Source of the DNA: B18-G4 sp032250805 | Lineage (GTDB): Bacteria > Bacteroidota > Bacteroidia > Bacteroidales > B18-G4 | Assembly (NCBI GenBank): GCA_032250805.1 | Contig: JAVVEM010000008.1 | Span: 1-64,000 of the forward strand | Length of the DNA: 64,000 nt | Direction: 5' to 3' | Translations under genes and position numbers: made by a program | In this document: positions 1-8,363 of the stretch, piece by piece | Layout: each line of letters begins with the position of its first letter | How positions within the stretch are numbered: the first letter of the stretch is position 1 | Notes under the pieces: generated by a model | Databases searched by the model: none | The model's input: the letters and a program-made list of their open reading frames with translations, nothing else | What the model was told of the DNA's origin: nothing

Positions 1-35
1 ATTTACACTTTAACTTTTGTAACTTAGTGTCCGAG

Positions 36-638
36 TTAGGCTGAAGACCTACAGTCTTTATTGCTCGTTATGCCATAATTCAGACTACCCAAGGCGAGAC
101 TCGCACTTTCCCCAGCAAGCCAATTGTATGGCTGAATAAGCATAGCGGCATTTTCTCCTTCATCTGCTTTTAAGTGTAGCTTGGCTTGAGGATCAGTTAC
201 GTTTCCAATGCCGATTTTGCCGGTTTTGTTGAATGGAGGAAATGTGGTCGAATTCGAAACAAACAGTGTGGGATAAATGCTATTAAACCCAACCATTAAG
301 CTGTAAGCTTCACTATTTATTAATTCATTCCCTGATCCGCCACCACTTCCAATAGCAATGCCATGCGAATTGGTTGCCTGAATATAACTCCCTATTGAAA
401 CTGATTGTATGCCACTAGAAAGATTGTACATCCCAAGAGATGTCGAAGTATTTCCAGATGCAACAGAATAAGTCCCAGATGCAAAAGAATTAATTCCTAT
501 AGAACTTGTTCCTTGTCCTATTGCACTCGAATTTGCACCTGAATTATTTGTTCCCGAACATTGTGTGCATTGCCCATAGCTTTGATAAAAAGAGGACATA
601 AGCAAGGCAAATGAGATGATAATAAGTCCATTTTTCAT
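36..638 (-). CDS. Secreted fibre-like protein with YadA-type head repeats
   Basis: The 200-residue product starts with a Sec signal peptide (hydrophobic residues 4-20, then a Gly-Gln-Cys junction). Residues about 30-100 are Ser/Gly/Ala-rich repeats of the S-x-A-I/S-G type, as in the beta-roll heads of trimeric adhesins and phage fibres (SAIGQG, SVASGN, SVSIGS, GIAIGSG). Residues about 140-170 (KIGIGN, then AKLHLKADEGE) match a pattern common in Bacteroidota fibre-like proteins. It is the last gene of a three-gene minus-strand operon, 15 bp after the T9SS protein. The C-terminus ends abruptly after GITSNKD, and another frame stays open to the window edge, so a frameshift or truncation is possible. 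The function is unknown; adhesion is an inference from the repeats. Confidence 0.6.
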   Translation of the reverse strand: MKNGLIIISFALLMSSFYQSYGQCTQCSGTNNSGANSSAIGQGTSSIGINSFASGTYSVASGNTSTSLGMYNLSSGIQSVSIGSYIQATNSHGIAIGSGGGSGNELINSEAYSLMVGFNSIYPTLFVSNSTTFPPFNKTGKIGIGNVTDPQAKLHLKADEGENAAMLIQPYNWLAGESASLALGSLNYGITSNKDCRSSA

Positions 639-653
639 AGTAATTGATTTAAT

Positions 654-2189
654 TTATTTTTTTAACCATTTTCCATTATCTATTTGATAATTATTTTGAA
701 TTAAATTCCAGAGATAGATTCCATTTTGTAGAAATTCAGTCGATATTTCAGAAATATGATTATTGATTTGTTTTTTTATCAATAAATTCCCATGCATATC
801 ACGTAACTCAAAAGTTGAAGGATATTCCATTGTTCTGAGCATAAGTTTATTGCTTCCTGGGTTTGGGTAAACTAGGGCAGAATGGATTTCCATTGTCGAA
901 TTCTCCTGAATATCCACCCAAAGATTTCCATCTGTCTTAAAGATAAAAGCATCATGCTCGTTATCGTTAACTTGGTAATCATACCGGGTTCCTGAAACAA
1001 CCATTCCACCATCTTCAGTTGCATCCATACTAAGTACTACATATTCAGCATCACCACCCATATAACGCTCAGTTATGAGTTGCAGGTCACTATTAACTTT
1101 TGCCAAATAAATATAATTGTAATAGCTACTAAAAGGAACCTGCATTCTGTCGTGATTCCCAGCTAATAAAATCTCATTAGCTTCATTGAAAGCCATACTT
1201 TCATACCATCCAGCATCATATAATGTATCTTTATCTGTATAAAACGCTCTATTTAACAAATTGAATGCTGTGTCATACTCATATATAAATAAATAATATT
1301 CCTTATCAGATAAAGTCGTACAATCTCCAGTCCCAGAAATAATTAAGTTCCCGTTTTCTTTCAACTTTGCATTGTAGGGAACATGTACACACCAATATTT
1401 TTGCGGATCATCATCATCCCTGTTGTAACAATAACTGCTCAATGTATCATAAGTAGCAGTATCTAATGAAAAAACGCCGCATGAATTACGATGACATTCA
1501 TTCATCCAAGTACGACTCATATGCACTAATATTTCACTGGAATCATGATTATAGGTTAGCCCTTGCAAGTAACCATTGCTATAATCTTGAATTGCACTCT
1601 TTATGATGGAACCATCAGCTGCATCAACTTCAGTCAAATAATATCGCGTTGCAACACCAGTTTCTAACGTAAGTATTGTTTTTCCAACTAAATAATTACC
1701 GTTAATAAGCTTTAAAATCTTAAAGTTCGATGATTTTGACAAAGTATCATAAGGCGAAGGTCTTGAGTTGATAGACTCCCAAATAATTTGATAGCTTGAA
1801 TTCCATTTCACGTTATAATCTGATTCAAACCAAATAAAGCTATTGCTATCAGATAAATAAGCAAGCCCTGTCATAAAATAATCTCCATTCTCTTCCCGGA
1901 TGATATTATTAATTGAAAATAGTGTGTCATTCCTCTGGTCAATAAACGGTAACCTTGATGTATCACCAGAAGTATTGATTTTATATATAAATCTTGCCGA
2001 AACACAGCTAGAATCATTATATTTACAATCCCTTGTGTATAATAATATCTGCTCATTATCAATAACATCCTGACAAACAAACATTATCTGATCATCATCG
2101 TTAGTACTAAAAAAAAACTCATAACTATTTTGAGCACATAAAGATGCTGATACAAAATAGAAAACACTAAAGATCAATAGATACTTCAT
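654..2189 (-). CDS. T9SS-sorted secreted protein of unknown function
   Basis: The product has 511 residues with a signal peptide at 1-19 (ends SLCAQ). The final 75 or so residues form a type A T9SS C-terminal domain: YPNPGSNKL, then F-E-L-R-D-M-H-G-N, then N-G-I-Y-L-W and a terminal KWLKK. Between these the protein resembles the many Bacteroidota proteins that report repeated beta-strand blades (for example a block GGMVVSGTRYD near residue 395), but I cannot name a catalytic domain. It should cross the outer membrane through the T9SS and be anchored or released. It lies 26 bp after the lipoprotein gene and 15 bp before the fibre-like gene, probably in one transcript. The base composition is AT-richer than the phage block to its right. 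Confidence 0.75.
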   Translation of the reverse strand: MKYLLIFSVFYFVSASLCAQNSYEFFFSTNDDDQIMFVCQDVIDNEQILLYTRDCKYNDSSCVSARFIYKINTSGDTSRLPFIDQRNDTLFSINNIIREENGDYFMTGLAYLSDSNSFIWFESDYNVKWNSSYQIIWESINSRPSPYDTLSKSSNFKILKLINGNYLVGKTILTLETGVATRYYLTEVDAADGSIIKSAIQDYSNGYLQGLTYNHDSSEILVHMSRTWMNECHRNSCGVFSLDTATYDTLSSYCYNRDDDDPQKYWCVHVPYNAKLKENGNLIISGTGDCTTLSDKEYYLFIYEYDTAFNLLNRAFYTDKDTLYDAGWYESMAFNEANEILLAGNHDRMQVPFSSYYNYIYLAKVNSDLQLITERYMGGDAEYVVLSMDATEDGGMVVSGTRYDYQVNDNEHDAFIFKTDGNLWVDIQENSTMEIHSALVYPNPGSNKLMLRTMEYPSTFELRDMHGNLLIKKQINNHISEISTEFLQNGIYLWNLIQNNYQIDNGKWLKK

Positions 2190-2215
2190 CGCTTTATAAT
2201 TAGATACACCGTAAT

Positions 2216-3259
2216 TTACTCTAACTGAGGAAGTGTAATTGTCTCCTCCTCCATATTGTAGCGTTTGCCAATTTTTGTTTCAAGCTCATGCTGCAGGCAA
2301 GTTCCATAATTTTTTCCTTCATACTCGCATTCCTTGAATTTTTTTCCATTAGAGTCATCAATCCAATCTTGAGTTAAATCAACATAACTTTGCTTGTAAA
2401 AATGTAATTCAGGATAGCTTTCTAAACATTTCACAGTGTCAACAAGCCCCGGAGGAATGATTTGAGCTGCATAGAATATTAAATAATCTTTATAATTATC
2501 ATTTGGAATTCCATCATCTGGATTAAGGTATAGAAAATCATCATTTTCATCCTTATCCAATGGATTTGCATATATCGTTTGAATATTAATAAAATACCAA
2601 TTATTCCCAGATGGAGGATCTTCGTAAAAAATGTTTCTTACGTAATTGGCAGATTGTTTTGCTGCATCAGATTCTCCATAATAGAGTTGATTTCCGCAAG
2701 TTCCTTCTAAATCACCATAAAGCCAATCATCAGGAGGATGACTTACAACTAGAGTATTCCCAATCCAAGTATTTACTAAAACCGAATCATAGGTGGGAAC
2801 CGGCTCAAGGTCGACTACTACTAAAATCTGATTTGCAAAAGGAGCATCAACGTAATAGTTTGTCTGCACTGAAGCAAGAATCGCATTATAATATCTTTCC
2901 GAAACATCTGTCATTTCCATACTGTCTCCAGGTATTAATGGAATCGGAATAATTGTATCAAATACTGCTATTTCCGAGATTTCTTGATAACTATGGCAAT
3001 ACAACATATTTATAGTTGCTTCCCAATCATTAATTGCATCTAAAACATACTTGTTTTCACTACTTTTTAAACTAGGGTTATCCCGGTAGTATTCCAACTT
3101 TTCTTGAAAAGCCAAAATATGAGCCGTCATAGCCTCTGATTCTTGAATTAATTGGTCTGTAGATGAGAATTGCTGTTCATTTGTCTCTTTACTACACTGA
3201 ATGGATACAAACAATGTACTTATTGCAAGCATGGCAATAACAATAATTCTTGTTTTCAT
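2216..3259 (-). CDS. Lipoprotein of unknown function
   Basis: The 347-residue product begins with a lipoprotein signal: hydrophobic residues 5-20 and a lipobox ending S-I-Q-C at Cys22, followed by SKET. It should be a lipid-anchored envelope protein. The mature part is acidic and rich in Tyr, Asp and Pro, with no catalytic motif that I recognise. It is the first gene of the three-gene minus-strand operon with the T9SS protein and the fibre-like protein. Because it faces away from the phage structural genes and is AT-rich, it could be cargo (a moron-type gene) of the integrated element or flanking host DNA; the sequence alone does not decide. Confidence 0.6.
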   Translation of the reverse strand: MKTRIIVIAMLAISTLFVSIQCSKETNEQQFSSTDQLIQESEAMTAHILAFQEKLEYYRDNPSLKSSENKYVLDAINDWEATINMLYCHSYQEISEIAVFDTIIPIPLIPGDSMEMTDVSERYYNAILASVQTNYYVDAPFANQILVVVDLEPVPTYDSVLVNTWIGNTLVVSHPPDDWLYGDLEGTCGNQLYYGESDAAKQSANYVRNIFYEDPPSGNNWYFINIQTIYANPLDKDENDDFLYLNPDDGIPNDNYKDYLIFYAAQIIPPGLVDTVKCLESYPELHFYKQSYVDLTQDWIDDSNGKKFKECEYEGKNYGTCLQHELETKIGKRYNMEEETITLPQLE

Positions 3260-3648
3260 GGTTTTTAACTTTGGTTTTAACTATTTGAATGATTATATTT
3301 TAAAAGCATATATAGTCTCTATCTCTTAATAGCAATCATGGAAAAACCTTACCTCAAGTACGATTTCAAATAACATTAATGCCGAATTTCTTAACTGGAG
3401 AGCTAACAAGGAGTATTAGGCGAGTGGTTTTCGTGATCCAAGTTATCCAGTACAATAATTAATACCGATTTCTAGAAAAGGTTACCCCGTTTTTGGCTTT
3501 TGGATTTGTTACAGTCAAATCTTCAATGTCTTACAAATTCAATTTATGCTAAGTCTAAATAAACATGACCTCGATTTACATGCAAACAACCCTGTCCTTT
3601 TTTATTGATGTGATGTAATCTTCCTTTGCTTCCACAATTCAATTATCT
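3260..3648. other. Non-coding gap between the divergent cargo operon and phage block
   Basis: This stretch of 389 bp separates the minus-strand cargo operon from the plus-strand phage genes and must hold both promoters. It is AT-rich. I see no credible open reading frame, no exact TAnnTTTG promoter element on either strand, no convincing terminator hairpin and no copy of the tRNA-Ser 3' end. Confidence 0.5.
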
Positions 3649-3927
3649 ATGGAAGCAATCAAATTATCTACCGTGCTTGCTGAACTTGATGAAAAGATCC
3701 GGCCTGACGGTTCTCAAAAGACCTTCTCTATCAAATTTGTTAAAAAGAACGGGGAACTGGTCTACTATCCCAGATGTGTTTCCTGTGGTCTGAACATGAA
3801 CCTCAAAACGAACTCCATGAGGGGTGTTCGTTTGGTTGACCGTCATATGGATCCAATGGATCACCATACTCCGGTCTACATCTGGTCTATCCTTGAATTC
3901 AATGGCAATCCTGTAATTCTTAAATAA
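3649..3927 (+). CDS. Small conserved phage protein preceding the portal gene
   Basis: The 92-residue product has no signal peptide or membrane segment. It reads as a small alpha/beta protein with a central basic strand pair (FSIKFVKKNG) and a short Cys-x2-Cys (CVSC, residues 43-46). Its stop codon overlaps the start of the portal-like gene in a TAATG arrangement, so translation is likely coupled. Small proteins with this pattern (an N-terminal helix, then S-I-K-F-x-K-K-x-G) recur in Bacteroidota prophages as I recall them, but I know of no function. It opens the plus-strand structural block. Confidence 0.6.
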   Translation: MEAIKLSTVLAELDEKIRPDGSQKTFSIKFVKKNGELVYYPRCVSCGLNMNLKTNSMRGVRLVDRHMDPMDHHTPVYIWSILEFNGNPVILK

Positions 3928-5267
3928 TGGAACTCATACAAAATTCAGAAGGTGTACCCCTGATAGGCTTTTCCTACAATGCCCTGGTTACTACCATTGG
4001 TTCACCTTCATCCGCTTCAGCAGCTCCTCCCAACGAAGACCCTGAGTCCTTCGATGGCAAGAAAGTATATCCCTGGGGCGAAGGGAACACTTTTCCCAGC
4101 GATGCTGAACTTCTCATCCGTAAATCCACTGTACTGAATTCTGGCCTGAAGTATAAGCTTCAGGCAATTCTCGGGCAGGGAATATTCCCTGCCAGGGTAA
4201 GCGGATATAAGGATGATGGAACTGAAATTCTCGAAATAATTGATGATCCCGATGTTCAGAAATTACTTCGAAGCCGGAAGATCCGCCGCTACCTAACTTT
4301 GGGAACCCGTGATATTCTCAAATTTGGCAACTCATTCCCTGAGTTTATCTTTAATGAAGATGGCTCCCGGATTACCGGCATCAATATTATCAATGCAAAG
4401 CATTGCCGGTGGGGTGAAATGGTTAAAGGGGTGATCAAACACCTTTATGTTTATGGTAACTGGAAGGATGGCACACCCTCGAAGAAGGGTTCTTATAAGG
4501 AACTCCGGGTGCTTGATATATTTGATCCCCTTGCTGATCTGATCAGTCTGAGGGAAGATAAGAAGCTTGCCGGTAAGTCAGTTATTTTTCCCCTTCGTGA
4601 TGAATTCTCAAATAACGACTACTACCCTCTGCCCGATTGGTACTCAGCAAAGGAAGCCGGGTGGGTGGAGATATCTTCAAAGGTTCCTTCCTTTTTGAAA
4701 AAGGTATACGAGAACCAGATATCCTGGCGATGGCATGTGAAAATCCCATATGCTTATTGGGATAAGCGATTTCCAAAAACAGAATTTAAAGACGTTAAAA
4801 AGCGGTCTGAACTGATGAATGCCGAAATGGACATGATCGAACAGAGCCTCACCGGTGATGAAAACGCTGCCAAGGCCCTGTTCACTCACTTTGAGGTCAA
4901 TCATCAGGGGAAACCCGAAGAACAGTGGATCATCGAGCCGCTTGATAACAAGTTTAAATCCGAGCATCAGCTTATTGAAAGTGCTGTTGCCGATTCAAAC
5001 ATTCTGTTTTCCATCAATGTGAATCCAACCATTATGGGTGCAGGTTTGCCCGGATCAGGTCCTTATGCCGGGAAAACCGGTGGATCAGATATCCGTGAAT
5101 CATTTCTGGTGAATGTTGCACTTGCCTGGCTTGATCGCCAGATGATCCTTGATCCAATTGAATGTATGTTGGAATTCAATGGGATCGAAGATGTTGAAAT
5201 CCGTTTCCGCAACACTATTCTCACTACCCTTGACTCGGGTGGTGGAACTAAAAAAGTTGTAAGCTAA
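3927..5267 (+). CDS. Phage portal-like protein
   Basis: The 446-residue product is most like a portal protein, the dodecameric ring at the capsid vertex through which DNA passes. Support: an N-terminal part ending in a YPWGEGNTFP segment followed by a helix of RKSTVLNSGLKYK type; a central alpha/beta stem region; and, near residues 350-400, NPTIMGAGLPGSGPYAGKTG followed by a helix with R-E-S-F-L-V-N, which resembles the portal segment where phages pick a domain then end in a helical crown. The gene overlaps the next one by one base (TAATG). It has no neighbouring terminase, protease or capsid gene in this window, which is odd. The assignment is from architecture and memory of the family, not a search. 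Confidence 0.6.
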   Translation: MELIQNSEGVPLIGFSYNALVTTIGSPSSASAAPPNEDPESFDGKKVYPWGEGNTFPSDAELLIRKSTVLNSGLKYKLQAILGQGIFPARVSGYKDDGTEILEIIDDPDVQKLLRSRKIRRYLTLGTRDILKFGNSFPEFIFNEDGSRITGINIINAKHCRWGEMVKGVIKHLYVYGNWKDGTPSKKGSYKELRVLDIFDPLADLISLREDKKLAGKSVIFPLRDEFSNNDYYPLPDWYSAKEAGWVEISSKVPSFLKKVYENQISWRWHVKIPYAYWDKRFPKTEFKDVKKRSELMNAEMDMIEQSLTGDENAAKALFTHFEVNHQGKPEEQWIIEPLDNKFKSEHQLIESAVADSNILFSINVNPTIMGAGLPGSGPYAGKTGGSDIRESFLVNVALAWLDRQMILDPIECMLEFNGIEDVEIRFRNTILTTLDSGGGTKKVVS

Positions 5268-6292
5268 TGCTATTCAAAGCCGTAAATAATATCAAAGCTG
5301 AAGAAATCCGGAAATATATTTCCGTGAATTCTTCCATATCCTTTGCCTCGCTGCTGCCTTATATCGAATCAGCAGAGCAGAAGTATATCAAACAGATATT
5401 GGGCAGCTCCCAATATCTCGAACTTAGTTTGTTTTACGATGATCCCGACTCCTGGGGGGAACGGCCAGAACCAAAAGCTGCTGCTTCTGATCTTGGGGAC
5501 CTTCTAAAATTAGCCCAGAAATCTTTGATTAATCTGGCCTTCCTTGACGGCTTTTCAGTGCTGAGTGTAAACATCGGGGATTCAGGAGCTTTCCGCAAGG
5601 AAACAGAAAGCCAGAAATCTTTATATCAGTATCAGGAAGAAGCCCTTAAATATTCTTTCCGCACCGAAGGCTTCAACAGCCTTGATGCTATTTTGGAATT
5701 CCTCGAAGATAATATCGACAAATTCCCAATTTTTAAGGACTCTGATACCTACACGGTTTTTAAATCAAAATTCATTAAAACCGCACCCGAGTTTAATAAA
5801 TACTACAATATCAACGACTCCCGGTTAGTGTTCCTGCACCTTCAGAAGTATATTGAACTTGTTAATGATTTCAGCATTCTGCCTGTGATCGGCAGGCAAT
5901 TCTTTGATGAACTGCTTACTGCCTGGGTTGCCGGTGAAACAACCGATCCACAAGATGCCGTTATCCGGTTTATTCAGAAAATTCAGATTTTTCTTTCTAT
6001 ATCCCGTGGCCTTGGTTCCCTGGGGGTAGATATCACCTATAATGGTGCTTACTTTCTTAGTCATGGCACCAATTCATCAAATTTCAAAAAAAGGGATCCT
6101 GTTTCGCCTGATTTCCTGCACACTTATATGCAGAATGCTTTGCATAATGGAAATTCCTATATAGATTATATGAAGGATTACCTTCATGAGAATATCGATG
6201 AATTCCCTACTTACGCCTTATTCTATGGATATAATGAAGGCGATCCACTAACCTTCCGGCAGAACACGGACAAAAAAACATTTTGGACATGA
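5267..6292 (+). CDS. DUF6712-like phage head-tail connector protein, internally duplicated
   Basis: The 341-residue product looks like the DUF6712-type proteins of Bacteroidota phages, which sit beside portal and tail genes and are presumed connectors. The first half contains an LFKAVNNIKAEEIRKYI start and SFASLLPYIESAEQKYI. The second half repeats the plan: a segment of SRLVFLHLQKYIELVND type, then a helical part, then a terminal DYLHENIDEFPTYALF that mirrors FLEDNIDKFPIFKD in the first half. So two copies of one roughly 165-residue domain appear fused. There is no signal peptide. Start overlaps the portal stop (TAATG), and the end overlaps the next gene in an ATGA. Confidence 0.5.
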   Translation: MLFKAVNNIKAEEIRKYISVNSSISFASLLPYIESAEQKYIKQILGSSQYLELSLFYDDPDSWGERPEPKAAASDLGDLLKLAQKSLINLAFLDGFSVLSVNIGDSGAFRKETESQKSLYQYQEEALKYSFRTEGFNSLDAILEFLEDNIDKFPIFKDSDTYTVFKSKFIKTAPEFNKYYNINDSRLVFLHLQKYIELVNDFSILPVIGRQFFDELLTAWVAGETTDPQDAVIRFIQKIQIFLSISRGLGSLGVDITYNGAYFLSHGTNSSNFKKRDPVSPDFLHTYMQNALHNGNSYIDYMKDYLHENIDEFPTYALFYGYNEGDPLTFRQNTDKKTFWT

Positions 6293-6600
6293 CAGAACCG
6301 ATCAACAATCCTCAGGGCAATAAGATAAAGCTTATTCAACTGATTGTTCCGATTCTTTTGAGCATCATGGTTTTTCTGCTCGGCATAATTGCCTGGCTTG
6401 GCCAGACTGCTTATATCGAGTCAAGGAAAAACGAATCCGTTCAGCATGAGATCAATAAAGAGGTGCTTGAAAAACTCAGTACGATTAACTCAAGCTGTGT
6501 TTTTAACTCAGTTGACGTGAAGGATCTTAAGATCAATGACCGCCGGCAGGATCTCATTTTACAGGAACATTCCGTAAAACTCAACTTCTTAGATAAATAG
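6289..6600 (+). CDS. Small single-span membrane protein of the lysis group (holin-like candidate)
   Basis: I place the start at the ATG at 6289, which overlaps the previous stop as ATGA; a TTG two codons earlier is possible. The 103-residue product has one strong membrane span (about residues 15-38, LIQLIVPILLSIMVFLLGII) followed by a soluble, charged C-terminal part that looks helical. Its position immediately before an M15 peptidase and a spanin-like lipoprotein suggests a lysis role, such as a holin or a holin regulator. Single-span membrane proteins are hard to classify, so this is inferred from context. Confidence 0.5.
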   Translation: MTEPINNPQGNKIKLIQLIVPILLSIMVFLLGIIAWLGQTAYIESRKNESVQHEINKEVLEKLSTINSSCVFNSVDVKDLKINDRRQDLILQEHSVKLNFLDK

Positions 6601-6602
6601 CT

Positions 6603-7037
6603 ATGATAAGATCTTTGGACACTTCATTCATCATTCAGGAATTCGTACCTCTTAAGGTTTATGAGTATTGGGGTGATAAATCCCTGTGGTTTATCAACCC
6701 GAAGATGATCCTTTTTTGCCAATGGCTGAAAGACCAGACCGGCTCCATCGTTACCGTGAACGATTGGTGCTTTGGCGGATCATATCAATATTCGGGCTTT
6801 CGCCCTTTTGATTGCATGATCGGGGCCAGGTTCTCGCAACACCGCCTTGGTAACGCCATTGACATAAAGGTTAAAGGGTGGGAGGCGGAGAAGGTCCGGG
6901 ATTTTATTCGCAGATACTTTTTGTATCTGAATCAGGAATTCTACCTTTCCACTATTGAAAAGGCTACCCCTACATGGGTGCATGTTGATTTCCGGTATAC
7001 AGGCCTGAGAGAATTACTTGAAGTAAACTACAAATAA
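6603..7037 (+). CDS. M15-family peptidase, probable phage endolysin
   Basis: The 144-residue product carries the zinc signature of M15 (D-Ala-D-Ala carboxypeptidase/L-Ala-D-Glu peptidase) enzymes: S-Q-H-R-L-G-N-A-I-D near residues 78-87 gives the first His and Asp ligands, and W-V-H-V-D-F near residue 127 gives the last His with its neighbouring Asp. The enzyme should cut the peptide part of peptidoglycan. No signal peptide is present, so a holin would be needed for access to the wall. It lies 2 bp after the membrane protein gene and 2 bp before the spanin-like gene, forming a compact lysis group. The size is that of a single-domain phage endolysin. Confidence 0.8.
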   Translation: MIRSLDTSFIIQEFVPLKVYEYWGDKSLWFINPKMILFCQWLKDQTGSIVTVNDWCFGGSYQYSGFRPFDCMIGARFSQHRLGNAIDIKVKGWEAEKVRDFIRRYFLYLNQEFYLSTIEKATPTWVHVDFRYTGLRELLEVNYK

Positions 7038-7039
7038 TC

Positions 7040-7570
7040 ATGAAATATCTGATTTACATCATTCTTATTTCAATTGTAACTTCTTCATGCGTTACAATGG
7101 ATCGCTGTAACCGTAAATTCCCACCGGTTGAATCTGTTATCGTACATGATTCAATCGTAACTGAATCGATCACCGTGTTCAGGGACTCACTGATCTATGT
7201 CAAACTTAAACCCGACACCGTTACCCTGATCAACCATCAATATTACTCAGATCCGGCATCCCCGGAACTGATCACTATTGACACAATCGCAGCAGAGAAT
7301 AAATTCTCTCATGCTTATGCATGGGTTGATCGCAGTACACTCGGCCTTAGTCTTTTTGCAAAAGACACAACCCTTGAATTCCTTCTGGATGATGCCGTTC
7401 GTGAAACCGAGCACTGGAAAAGGCTCTACCACTCGGAATTAAAAAAGGAGGTTACAACGGTCAGGTATATCCCTAAATTCTTTCGCTTTTGCTCTTATTA
7501 TTTCTACATAACTGCAACGGCCCTTTTGATCCTTGTTATTGTTAAACTGAAGAAATTCTTTTCATTTTGA
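7040..7570 (+). CDS. Candidate unimolecular spanin (lipoprotein with C-terminal membrane span)
   Basis: The 176-residue product has a lipoprotein signal at its start (hydrophobic residues 4-15, lipobox V-T-S-S-C with Cys17) and a single strong membrane span near the C-terminus (residues about 151-170, YYFYITATALLILVIVK, followed by Lys residues). In between is a beta-rich linker with repeated Val/Ile/Ser/Asp pairs and a short helix. A lipid anchor in the outer membrane plus a C-terminal inner-membrane span is the defining layout of a u-spanin, which fuses the two membranes in the last step of lysis. It sits directly after the endolysin gene. The layout is seen; the role is inferred from it and from context. 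Confidence 0.6.
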   Translation: MKYLIYIILISIVTSSCVTMDRCNRKFPPVESVIVHDSIVTESITVFRDSLIYVKLKPDTVTLINHQYYSDPASPELITIDTIAAENKFSHAYAWVDRSTLGLSLFAKDTTLEFLLDDAVRETEHWKRLYHSELKKEVTTVRYIPKFFRFCSYYFYITATALLILVIVKLKKFFSF

Positions 7571-8361
7571 GTGATATACTGATAAAATACCGGCCCATTG
7601 GCTTTATCCCTGTTTACAGAACGATAAGCAGATCCTTTCCTGATAAATGGCACGACCTTGCCCAGGATCAGTTTATTCATCTTTCGGTTTATTTTGAAAA
7701 CCCCCTGCCTGATCTCAAAGACAAGATCATGCTTTTAAAGAAATGCCTTGATCTTAATAAATATGTCTTTTATCACTTTGACCACTACCAGGTGCATAAC
7801 CTTTTGCCACTTTTTGATTGGATGCAAAACATTGCCTTCAACAAAGTTTTCATTGAGCAAATCAAAGTTAGTGGCCTTACTTTCGGTGGGCCGAAAGATG
7901 GTTATGAAAATCTCACCTTCGATGAATTTATCGTTGCTGATACCTATTTTATCCGTTTCCTTAATTCAAAGGATCTGAAAGATTTATACCGCTTGGTATA
8001 CGCCCTGTACCGCCCTGTAGATCATTTCGGCACAAGGACCCCTTTGAATGAATTTAACCTTGATCAATTTTCTGGTGCTATCTCTCAGATAAACCCTCAC
8101 CTGATTCTTGCCATTGTTTTTAACTATCGCATCATCCGCCGGTGGATAGAACAGTCTTATCCGCTCGTGTTTCCAAAAGCCTTTGCTGATGATGACCCTG
8201 AAACAAAACCTAAGGCAGACTCGCAGATCCCAACACCTAAATGGTCCAGGGTACGCCGCCAGCTGGCCAATGATGTTTTGGCTGATATTACCCGTATAGG
8301 CAAATTGCCTTTGCATACCGTTTTATCTGATCTATCTGAAAGAATTAAAAAATCCGCCTGA
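7567..8361 (+). CDS. Phage protein of unknown function
   Basis: The 264-residue product starts with TTG at 7567, overlapping the previous TGA as TTGA; the next in-frame ATG would remove more than 50 residues, including well-formed sequence, so I keep the TTG. The protein is mostly helical, rich in Tyr, Phe and Asp, and ends with a basic tail (PKWSRVRRQ, then ERIKKSA). No signal peptide, membrane span or catalytic motif is visible. The location between the lysis group and the tail genes is where phages encode tail chaperones or neck proteins, but I have no direct evidence for either. Confidence 0.55.
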   Translation: MSDILIKYRPIGFIPVYRTISRSFPDKWHDLAQDQFIHLSVYFENPLPDLKDKIMLLKKCLDLNKYVFYHFDHYQVHNLLPLFDWMQNIAFNKVFIEQIKVSGLTFGGPKDGYENLTFDEFIVADTYFIRFLNSKDLKDLYRLVYALYRPVDHFGTRTPLNEFNLDQFSGAISQINPHLILAIVFNYRIIRRWIEQSYPLVFPKAFADDDPETKPKADSQIPTPKWSRVRRQLANDVLADITRIGKLPLHTVLSDLSERIKKSA

Positions 8362-8363
8362 CC

